Source of the DNA: Sphingomonas sp. 3P27F8
Lineage (GTDB): Bacteria; Pseudomonadota; Alphaproteobacteria; Sphingomonadales; Sphingomonadaceae
Direction: 5' to 3'
NCBI RefSeq assembly: GCF_005502745.1
Contig: NZ_SCNL01000007.1
Location: 1-64,000 of the forward strand
Length of the DNA: 64,000 bases
Position 1 is the stretch's first letter. Every line of letters starts with the position of its first letter. This document shows, in pieces, positions 35,423 to 42,411 of the stretch. The notes under the pieces were generated by a model. It was not told where the DNA came from. It did no database searches and was given only the letters and a program-made list of their open reading frames with translations. A program made the translations under genes and the position numbers.

Positions 35423-35525
35423 CTCAGAAATCGACCGGTCTGGTCGCAACATAATGCGATTGCGGCAGCTTGCTTCCTCATAGCAACGGCTTTCCTGTTT
35501 TACGATGTAAAAATAATCGCTTTAT
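35423..35525 (+). ncRNA. Predicted tracrRNA
   Basis: The anti-repeat at 35423-35450 (CTCAGAAATCG, ACC, GGTCTGGT, CGCAAC) is complementary to the crRNA-sense repeat in three blocks: GTTGC, GACCG and CGATTTCTGA, with bulges between, as in Neisseria-type II-C duplexes. The tail starts ATAATGCGATTGCGG and contains a TTTTAC-GAT-GTAAAA hairpin (35498-35512). It is encoded on the same strand as cas9 and 136 bp before it. Both ends are estimates: a longer form could start upstream of 35357, and the tail lacks a clear T-run. Confidence 0.65.
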
Positions 35526-35597
35526 AGGAATTGATTTTAGCCCTGGCCCCCGGCAACCTGATGATGCGAAATGGATTGGTTCGGTTTCGCTGGAGGC

Positions 35598-35645
35598 CCG
35601 ATCTGGAGCCTGGACGGGCGTATGCTTGCCCAGGCTCCAGATCGG
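35598..35645. promoter_or_regulatory. Perfect 16-bp inverted repeat in the cas9 leader
   Basis: CCGATCTGGAGCCTGG (35598-35613) and its exact complement CCAGGCTCCAGATCGG (35630-35645) are separated by 16 nt. The right arm ends 15 nt before the cas9 ATG and 3 nt before the AGGGAGGG ribosome-binding site. It could be a transcription-factor operator, an attenuating RNA hairpin or a translation control element. Its stability as RNA would be high. Confidence 0.7.
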
Positions 35646-35660
35646 CAGGGAGGGAATACA

Positions 35661-38600
35661 ATGGCGACGCGGCTTGGCCTGGACATCGGCACCAACAGCA
35701 TCGGCTGGTGCCTCTTCCTTCTTGATGAACATGGCAATCCAAAGGGCATCCAAGACATCGGTGTCCGCATTTTCTCGGACGGGCGCGATCCCAAGTCAGG
35801 GGCATCGCTCGCGGTTGACCGGCGCAATGCGCGGGCGATGAGGCGGCGGCGTGATCGCTACGTTCGGCGCCGGTCGGCGTTGCTGCAAGCCCTCGTCGAT
35901 ACCGGCCTGATGCCCACCGATGCTCAGGATGCCAAGGCGCTGGTCGGGTGCGACCCTTATGCTCTGCGCGCGGCAGCACTGGATGAAGCATTGAATCCCC
36001 ACCAGTTGGGCCGAGCACTGTTCCATCTCAACCAAAGGCGAGGTTTCAAATCGAACCGTAAGGCGGAGCGCAAAGCGGGGGATGATAAGGAGGGCGGCAA
36101 GATTGCGAGCGGTGCGAAGGCGCTCGATCAGGCGATGCATGATGCAGGCGCGCGCACTTATGGAGAGTTTCTGGCTGGCAGGGATGCGAAACGTGTTCGG
36201 ATTCGCACGGATGGAGACGGCTACGACTTTTACCCCGAACGCCGCCATCTGGAAGCTGAGTTCGATGCAATCTGGGCAGCACAGGCCACACATCATCCCG
36301 CGCTGCTGACCGATGCTGTGCGCGACCGGTTACGGCGCATCATCTTTTTCCAGCGCCCACTGAAGGCGCCGAAGGTGGGCAACTGCACCTTTTTCCACGA
36401 GGAAGAGCGCCTGCCCAAGGCCCATCCGCTATTTCAGGAAAGGCGGCTGTATGAAGAGGTCAATCAACTCGAAATTACCAAAGCCGGCGCACCATCGCGC
36501 AAGCTGTCGCTTGATCAGCGTGACAAGATCATTCTCAAACTCAAATCGGCAAAGACGACAAGCTTTTCAGGCCTGGCCAAACTGCTGAAGCTCGCCGATG
36601 ATGAGAGTTTCAACAAGGCTAGCGAAAACCGCACTGGCCTTGTCGGCGATGAAATCTTTGCCTCGTTCAGTGATAAAAAATGCTTTGGCGATCGCTGGGC
36701 GCATCTCGAGCCGGGTGTGCAATGGTCGATCGTCAAAGCCGTAGCAGAAGAGGAAGACCCTGTTCGCCTGCACGATTGGTTGATGTCCACGCATGGTGTC
36801 ACCGTTGAACAGGCCGAAGCCATCGGCCGCGTACGCTTGCCCGAAGGGCATGGGCGGCTGGGCGAAACTGCCAGTCGGAAGATTCTCGCTGAGCTCAAAA
36901 AGGAAGTCGTCACATTCGACCAGGCGGCGAAGCTTGGGATCGACCGCAAGCACAGCAATTTCGACACAGGCGAAGTCTTGCTCCATCTGCCCTATTATGG
37001 CGAAATTCTCTCGCGCGAGATTCCGCCCGGGACGCTAAATTCGGATGACATCGACGAAATTCGCTGGGGCAAGATCACTAATCCTACCGTGCATATCGGA
37101 CTAGGCCAGCTTCGCCGCTTGCTCAATGCTATCATCAATGTGCATGGCCGCCCCGATCAAATCGTCGTCGAACTGGCGCGCGAACTGAAGCTTAGTGAAA
37201 AAGACAAGGCCGAACACAATAAGCGCATTGGTGCGAACACGCGTGCGGCGGAAGCCCGGTCGAGGAAACTGCTGGAAAGCAATCAGCGCGATAGTGGTTC
37301 CAACCGGGCGCTCCTGAAGCTGTGGGAAGATCTCAATCCGAACAATCCGCTCGACCGGTGCTGCCCATTTTGCGGACGTCACATCGGGCAACTGGCGCTG
37401 TTCTCGGAGGAAACCGAGATTGAACACATCATACCCTATTCCCGCTCCTTTGATGACAGCGTCGCAAACAAAGTCATCGCCCATCGCAGTTGCAACCGCG
37501 AAAAGGGCAACAAGACCCCGTGGGAAGCATGGGGGCATACCGATCAGTGGGCGATCATCGCCGAGCAAGTGGCCCGGCTCCACAAATCGAAGCAGTGGCG
37601 CTTTGCTCCTGACGCAATGAAGCGCTTCGATCAAGAGGGCGACTTTATTGCGCGTCAACTGACCGACACGCAATATCTGTCGCGGATGGCACGGACCTAC
37701 CTTTCGAGCCTTTATCCCAACAATGCCGGTGTTTATGTAATACCCGGTCGGATGACCGCGATGCTGAGACGGCTGTGGGGATTGAACGAGTTGCTGCCCG
37801 ACCACAATTACGTCGAGAATCCTCATAGTGGTGCGCCCAAAAATCGCCTCGATCATCGCCATCATGCGATTGATGCGGCCGTGGTTGGGGTTACGACACG
37901 CGGCCTGTTGAACGAAATTTCGAAGGCGGCCGGCCGCGCAGAAGATCAGAATCTCGACAAGCTTTTTGTCGACCTGCCAAAACCGTGGGCATCATTTCGC
38001 GAAGACCTGCGTGACTCGCTTGCGCGCGTAGTTGTCAGCCACAAGGCCGATCATGGCCGCAAGGGCGTTCCCGCGAAGAGCAGGGATGCCACTGCCGCGC
38101 GCCTGCACAACGACACTGCATATGGGCTGACAGGCCTGACCAGCGACAGCGGCTTGCCGATTGTCGTACACCGCGTGCCCCTGCTCAGCCTCAAGCCGGC
38201 AGACCTCACCGATCCCATTCGCATCCCGGACGCGGCCTTGCAGCGGGCACTGTGGGAAGCGACGGAAGGCAAGTCGGGCAAAGAGTTTGAGGCGGCGCTT
38301 GTCAGGTTTTCAAAGTCAGATCCTGTATTCAAGGGTATCCGGCATGTGAGAGTGCGGGAGGCGTTGAAGATCATCCCGATCCGTGACGCTTCCGGCAATG
38401 CTTTTAAGGCTTATAAGGGCGATGCCAATGCCCGATATGATGTGTGGCGCATGCCTGACGGGAAGTGGGTATCAAGCTGGAAGGACAGGGACGGCAAATC
38501 GCATTCTGGAATTGTATCAATGTTTGACGCGCACCAGAGCATCCAGCCCGAACAGCGCCCCCACCCGGCGGCGAAGAGAGTTTTAAGTCTGCGCCAAAAC

Positions 38601-38849
38601 GACTTGATTGCGGTTGAACCGCAAGGTCAGCCGCGCAAGATTATGCGGGTGGTGAAATTTTCCGGTGGAGGGCAGATTACATTTGCAGAACATCAGGAAG
38701 CAGGACCATTGAAAGCGCGAGACGCAACTTCTCCGGCTACTGATCCTTTCAAATATTTCTATTCTTCTGCTGGCGGCTTGCAAAAAGCCAAAGCCCGGCA
38801 GATTCGTATCGACGAACTTGGTCGTATCTTTGATCCAGGACCGCGGTAA
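35661..38849 (+). CDS. cas9: CRISPR-associated endonuclease Cas9 (type II-C)
   Basis: A 1062-residue RNA-guided DNA nuclease in the size range of compact II-C Cas9. RuvC-I is RLGLDIGTNSIGW with Asp8. The arginine-rich bridge helix follows (DRRNARAMRRRRDRYVRRR, about 50-72). RuvC-II has Glu504 in IVVELARELK. HNH has EIEHIIPYSRSFDD with His589, framed by CCPFCGRH and HRSCNREKGNK. RuvC-III is RLDHRHHAIDAAVVG with Asp738. All nuclease residues are present, so it should cut both strands. ATG 35661 with AGGGAGGG ribosome-binding site is preferred over an upstream in-frame ATG at 35571 that would cross the inverted repeat. cas1 and cas2 follow. Confidence 0.97.
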   Translation: MATRLGLDIGTNSIGWCLFLLDEHGNPKGIQDIGVRIFSDGRDPKSGASLAVDRRNARAMRRRRDRYVRRRSALLQALVDTGLMPTDAQDAKALVGCDPYALRAAALDEALNPHQLGRALFHLNQRRGFKSNRKAERKAGDDKEGGKIASGAKALDQAMHDAGARTYGEFLAGRDAKRVRIRTDGDGYDFYPERRHLEAEFDAIWAAQATHHPALLTDAVRDRLRRIIFFQRPLKAPKVGNCTFFHEEERLPKAHPLFQERRLYEEVNQLEITKAGAPSRKLSLDQRDKIILKLKSAKTTSFSGLAKLLKLADDESFNKASENRTGLVGDEIFASFSDKKCFGDRWAHLEPGVQWSIVKAVAEEEDPVRLHDWLMSTHGVTVEQAEAIGRVRLPEGHGRLGETASRKILAELKKEVVTFDQAAKLGIDRKHSNFDTGEVLLHLPYYGEILSREIPPGTLNSDDIDEIRWGKITNPTVHIGLGQLRRLLNAIINVHGRPDQIVVELARELKLSEKDKAEHNKRIGANTRAAEARSRKLLESNQRDSGSNRALLKLWEDLNPNNPLDRCCPFCGRHIGQLALFSEETEIEHIIPYSRSFDDSVANKVIAHRSCNREKGNKTPWEAWGHTDQWAIIAEQVARLHKSKQWRFAPDAMKRFDQEGDFIARQLTDTQYLSRMARTYLSSLYPNNAGVYVIPGRMTAMLRRLWGLNELLPDHNYVENPHSGAPKNRLDHRHHAIDAAVVGVTTRGLLNEISKAAGRAEDQNLDKLFVDLPKPWASFREDLRDSLARVVVSHKADHGRKGVPAKSRDATAARLHNDTAYGLTGLTSDSGLPIVVHRVPLLSLKPADLTDPIRIPDAALQRALWEATEGKSGKEFEAALVRFSKSDPVFKGIRHVRVREALKIIPIRDASGNAFKAYKGDANARYDVWRMPDGKWVSSWKDRDGKSHSGIVSMFDAHQSIQPEQRPHPAAKRVLSLRQNDLIAVEPQGQPRKIMRVVKFSGGGQITFAEHQEAGPLKARDATSPATDPFKYFYSSAGGLQKAKARQIRIDELGRIFDPGPR

Positions 38850-38897
38850 CCGTTCATTATCCATGATATGTCAGTCTTAATTTTCGAAGGACTGGCC

Positions 38898-39830
38898 ATG
38901 GATCGTATTGTCGATATTGCTACCGATGATTTGCACCTGTCCGCGTATCGCGGATTTCTGGTTGTCAGCCTTGGTCGTCGGGAACAGGGCCGCGTAGCGC
39001 TCGACGATATTCAAGCCATCATCGTTCATGCCCATGGCGTAACCTGGACGACAAGTTTGGTGGTGGCCCTCGCCGAACGCGGCGCGATTATGGTGATGTG
39101 CGCGGCCAATCATTCTCCGGTGGCCATCATTTCTCCCGTTGACGGTCACCATGCACAGGCAGCCCGGATGCGAGCGCAATGGGAAGCGCCACGCCCCATG
39201 TTCAAGCAGCTCTGGCAAAAGATCATCGTGGGAAAGATCACGATGCAAGCGTCGCTGTTAACGGCTCAAGGCAAAGCTGAAGCCAATGCGCTAATGCTTA
39301 TGGCACGGCGCGTCCGCTCTGGCGATACGAACAATCTTGAAGCTCAGGCTGCGCGCAAATACTGGCCTGCGCTGATGGGTAAAGAATTTCGCCGCGATCA
39401 AAACGCTGACGGTGCCAACGCCCTGCTGAATTATGGCTACACCGTCATGCGATCATGCGTTGCACGGTCGATCATCGGGTCCGGGCTGCACCCTGCAATT
39501 GGCCTGCATCACCACAATCGGCTTAACGGCTTCGCGCTGGCTGACGATCTTGTGGAACCGTTTCGCCCCCTGGTTGACGGGCTGGTCCGGCGGATGATCG
39601 ACGAAGGTATCGAAGCCGTCACTCCCGAAGCAAAACAGCGGCTAGCCCGGCTGATCGGGCATGATTTGCGGCTGGGCGGGGCTATTTCGCCTGTGTCTGT
39701 GGCGACCCAACGCCTCGCTCAATCGCTTGCGAGGAGTTTCGAAGAACGCAAATCGGCACTCGCCCTGTTCGATCCGCCTGACGCCCTTGACTGGGCGTCG
39801 CTTGGGCAGCCGGTCGGGATTGAAGCATGA
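38898..39830 (+). CDS. cas1: CRISPR-associated endonuclease Cas1
   Basis: A 310-residue integrase subunit for spacer acquisition. Metal ligands of the family are seen as Glu148 (NLEAQAARKYW), His around 204-206 (GLHHHNRLNGF) and Glu220 (DDLVEPFRPLVD). Length and motifs match type II Cas1. ATG 38898 is preferred because an AAGGA lies before it; an in-frame ATG at 38868 lacks such a site. It lies 48 bp after cas9 and overlaps cas2 by 4 bp. No Csn2 or Cas4 gene is present, which fits subtype II-C. Confidence 0.96.
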   Translation: MDRIVDIATDDLHLSAYRGFLVVSLGRREQGRVALDDIQAIIVHAHGVTWTTSLVVALAERGAIMVMCAANHSPVAIISPVDGHHAQAARMRAQWEAPRPMFKQLWQKIIVGKITMQASLLTAQGKAEANALMLMARRVRSGDTNNLEAQAARKYWPALMGKEFRRDQNADGANALLNYGYTVMRSCVARSIIGSGLHPAIGLHHHNRLNGFALADDLVEPFRPLVDGLVRRMIDEGIEAVTPEAKQRLARLIGHDLRLGGAISPVSVATQRLAQSLARSFEERKSALALFDPPDALDWASLGQPVGIEA

Positions 39831-40156
39831 ACCTGAGTGGATACCGGCTAATGTGGATATTCGTCATGTTCGACCTGCCCGTGGACACAAAGGAACATGC
39901 GCGGGAAGCGACCAAATTTCGTGAGTTTTTGCTCGACGAAGGCTTTGAGATGAGCCAGTTTTCGATCTATGCCCGATTTTGCAATGGCAAAGAACATTAT
40001 GAGACTTACCTTCGGCGAATCGAGGCGCATCTTCCCGAACGCGGGGAGATTCATGTGCTCAATTTTACCGACAAACAGTATGAAAACATCATCCGGTTTT
40101 CGAGTCAGAGCCGCCAACGGCAACGAAAAAATCCGGATCAGCTCGCCATGTTCTGA
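39827..40156 (+). CDS. cas2: CRISPR-associated protein Cas2
   Basis: A 109-residue ferredoxin-fold protein starting MNLSGYRLMWIFVMFDLPVD, with the conserved Asp16 and the segment EGFEMSQFSIYARFC usual in type II Cas2. It dimerises and bridges two Cas1 dimers in the adaptation complex. The start overlaps the cas1 stop (ATGA), and the CRISPR array begins 72 bp after the end. Confidence 0.96.
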   Translation: MNLSGYRLMWIFVMFDLPVDTKEHAREATKFREFLLDEGFEMSQFSIYARFCNGKEHYETYLRRIEAHLPERGEIHVLNFTDKQYENIIRFSSQSRQRQRKNPDQLAMF

Positions 40157-40228
40157 CGATTCATCGCGTTTTTGCGATGACAGATGGGGCTTCTTCCAGT
40201 CTCAATTCAACTGGTTAGGCACCCATCG

Positions 40229-41450
40229 GTCATAGCATTTCAGAAATCGCGGTCCAGCTGCAACGTTGCAGCCGTGCTGATCGTGCAGGCTGCGGTCATA
40301 GCATTTCAGAAATCGCGGTCCAGCTGCAACTAGACCCACGTGTCGCCGAAGACCCACGTGGTCATAGCATTTCAGAAATCGCGGTCCAGCTGCAACCTCG
40401 CGCGCTGCACCCTGCATTTCCCGGCGTCATAGCATTTCAGAAATCGCGGTCCAGCTGCAACCGTGATCGCGCGCGGCGCGGACACGACAACGGTCATAGC
40501 ATTTCAGAAATCGCGGTCCAGCTGCAACCGAAGCAGGGCTGGGCGCGTCGGAAGGGGAGTCATAGCATTTCAGAAATCGCGGTCCAGCTGCAACGCTACC
40601 CCCGTCAGGCCGATTGCTTTCGAGTCATAGCATTTCAGAAATCGCGGTCCAGCTGCAACTGTGTCCCATGCTTATGCTATAACAGGCGCGTCATAGCATT
40701 TCAGAAATCGCGGTCCAGCTGCAACGCGATTGCTGGCTGTGCTGATGCTGGGGGGGGTCATAGCATTTCAGAAATCGCGGTCCAGCTGCAACACCGTAGC
40801 GAACTGCCCGCCCAGCTCGCCCGTCATAGCATTTCAGAAATCGCGGTCCAGCTGCAACGATGCCAGCCATGTCGCGATCGACGTGGACGTCATAGCATTT
40901 CAGAAATCGCGGTCCAGCTGCAACGCCAGAGCACCTCAAACGATTTGTAGGTTCGTCATAGCATTTCAGAAATCGCGGTCCAGCTGCAACCCGCGACAGA
41001 ATAACCCCTCGCCGGAAATTGTCATAGCATTTCAGAAATCGCGGTCCAGCTGCAACTACACGCGGCTTGCAGAGTTTCTCGCCACGTCATAGCATTTCAG
41101 AAATCGCGGTCCAGCTGCAACTGCTAACACAGGGCGCGCTTTCCGGCGCCCGTCATAGCATTTCAGAAATCGCGGTCCAGCTGCAACGCTACCTTGACTT
41201 TGTGGCCGACCAGCTCGTCATAGCATTTCAGAAATCGCGGTCCAGCTGCAACCCAGGCGCGACCTCGGTCGTGATGCGCACGGTCATAGCATTTCAGAAA
41301 TCGCGGTCCAGCTGCAACCATCTTTATCCGCTCAATCTTTCTTCCGGTGTCATAGCATTTCAGAAATCGCGGTCCAGCTGCAACTGAACAGCAATGTTGC
41401 GCTCCACGGCGTGGGTCATAGCATTTCAGAAAGCGCGGTCCAGCTGCAAC
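40229..41450. CRISPR. CRISPR array, 19 repeats of 36 bp, 18 spacers
   Basis: On the plus strand each repeat begins GTCATAGCATTTCAG and ends GGTCCAGCTGCAAC. Repeat starts: 40229, 40295, 40361, 40426, 40493, 40559, 40624, 40690, 40757, 40823, 40889, 40955, 41021, 41086, 41152, 41217, 41283, 41349, 41415. Spacers are 29-31 bp. All repeats read the same except the last (41415-41450), which has GAAAGCG for GAAATCG. The crRNA-sense strand is minus: read that way the repeat begins GTTGCAGCTGGACC like other II-C repeats and ends TGCTATGAC, resembling an extended -10 box. Spacers are G+C-rich and all different; no match within the window was noticed. Confidence 0.98.
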
Positions 41451-41720
41451 TGCCCGGTCAGCGGTGTCGTCTCGCTGTTCGCCACCGTGGCGCGAAGCGC
41501 ATCCAGGCGGTCGCTCCACCACATTTCCATTCGCGTCTTCCGTTAACTCGCCCGGTGCAGGTCGCGCTGATCGCGTTCTGATCCTGGTGCCGAGCGCACA
41601 CTAGATGACGTCGGGCGCCTACCGCTCGCTCCCGTCCCGTGGCGAGCTGGCCGTCGAGCTGGATAGCCGTTGGGAACCGATAATGATAAGAACTATGGGT
41701 AATCCAGGCTAAGGGTGGTC
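41451..41720. other. Stretch between CRISPR array and molbindin gene
   Basis: No gene is supported. The first ~75 bp directly after the degenerate last repeat read on the minus strand as a possible coding fragment (MWWSDRLDALRATVANSETT), which may be old spacer or phage-derived sequence. The right end holds the AAGG ribosome-binding site of the molbindin gene. An AT-rich patch (ACCGATAATGATAAGAACTA, around 41675-41694) may be its promoter. Confidence 0.45.
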
Positions 41721-41927
41721 ATGAAAATCAGCGCGCGCAATCAGATCTCCGGCACGATAGTTTCGGTCACGCCGGGGGCCGTCAACGGCTCGATCAAGGT
41801 CGATATCGGAGGCGGCACCATCGTCACCGCGAGCATCACCGAGGAAGCGATCGCCGAACTCGGCCTGGCGCCCGGCGAGATCGTCACCGTCATCATCAAG
41901 GCCAGCGACGTGATGATCGGCAAGTAG
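41721..41927 (+). CDS. Molbindin (TOBE/Mop domain molybdate-binding protein)
   Basis: A 68-residue single Mop/TOBE domain: MKISARNQISGTIVSVTPGA, NGSIKVDIGGGTIVTASITE, and VTVIIKASDVMIGK match molybdenum-pterin-binding proteins (MopI/II type). These form hexamers that store molybdate or tungstate in the cytosol. ATG 41721 follows an AAGGGTGG site. The next gene, modE-like, begins 0 bp after its stop, so they are one operon. Confidence 0.92.
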   Translation: MKISARNQISGTIVSVTPGAVNGSIKVDIGGGTIVTASITEEAIAELGLAPGEIVTVIIKASDVMIGK

Positions 41928-42299
41928 ATGAAGCTCGGCCCCCTCTGGCTGAAGATCCAGATCGCGGCTGGCGATGCCCTGGCGATGGGGCCAGGGAAGG
42001 CCGACCTGCTGGAGGCGATCATCGCCGAAGGTTCGATCAGCGGCGCCGGTCGTGCGCTCGGGATGAGCTATCGTCGCGCCTGGCTGCTGGTCGACGAGAT
42101 GAACCGGTGCTTCGAGCCGGTCCTGGTCGAGACGCTCAAGGGCGGCGGTCGGGAGCGCGGGGCAAAAGTCAGCGCGACCGGCCTCGCGGTTCTCGAAGCC
42201 TATCGCGAGATGGAGCGCGAGGCCGCAGCTATCGCCCAACGCCCTGCCTATAGCCGCCTGCTCGGACATCTCCGTGACGGTCCAGTTGCCAAAAACTGA
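41928..42299 (+). CDS. ModE-like winged-helix molybdate regulator (DNA-binding domain only)
   Basis: A 123-residue protein with the LysR/ModE-type winged helix: GPGKADLLEAIIAEGSISGA, then GRALGMSYRRAWLLVDEMNR and a wing GGGRERGAKVSATGLAVLE. It matches the ModE N-terminal domain and lacks the C-terminal TOBE domains. The separate molbindin gene directly upstream may supply that sensing part, so the pair could work as a split ModE. It probably controls the molbindin unit and perhaps the following TonB receptor gene. Confidence 0.88.
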   Translation: MKLGPLWLKIQIAAGDALAMGPGKADLLEAIIAEGSISGAGRALGMSYRRAWLLVDEMNRCFEPVLVETLKGGGRERGAKVSATGLAVLEAYREMEREAAAIAQRPAYSRLLGHLRDGPVAKN

Positions 42300-42334
42300 G
42301 CGCGATCCGATCGGAAGGCCAGCGCCAAATCTCT

Positions 42335-42370
42335 ATATACGGCCAAATACGACCTCGATATACGCCCAAA
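42335..42370. promoter_or_regulatory. Paired 13-bp direct repeats upstream of the TonB receptor gene
   Basis: ATATACGGCCAAA (42335-42347) and ATATACGCCCAAA (42358-42370) differ at one base and are spaced 23 bp start to start, about two helical turns. They are the only AT-rich sequence in the 112-bp gap between the modE-like gene and the receptor, 42-77 bp before its ATG. They look like a regulator-binding site, and the adjacent ModE-like protein is a candidate. Confidence 0.5.
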
Positions 42371-42411
42371 CATAATGCGGCCGCAGGGACCGCGAACAGG
42401 GGTGTTCATCG

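Noticed and set aside
40295-40360. Spacer with an internal GACCCACGTG duplication
   Set aside because: Probably reflects the target sequence; no functional meaning can be supported.
40202-41522. Open frames with repeated VAAGPRFLKCYD and VIAFQKSRSSCN segments
   Set aside because: They are translations of the CRISPR repeats in open frames and not genes.
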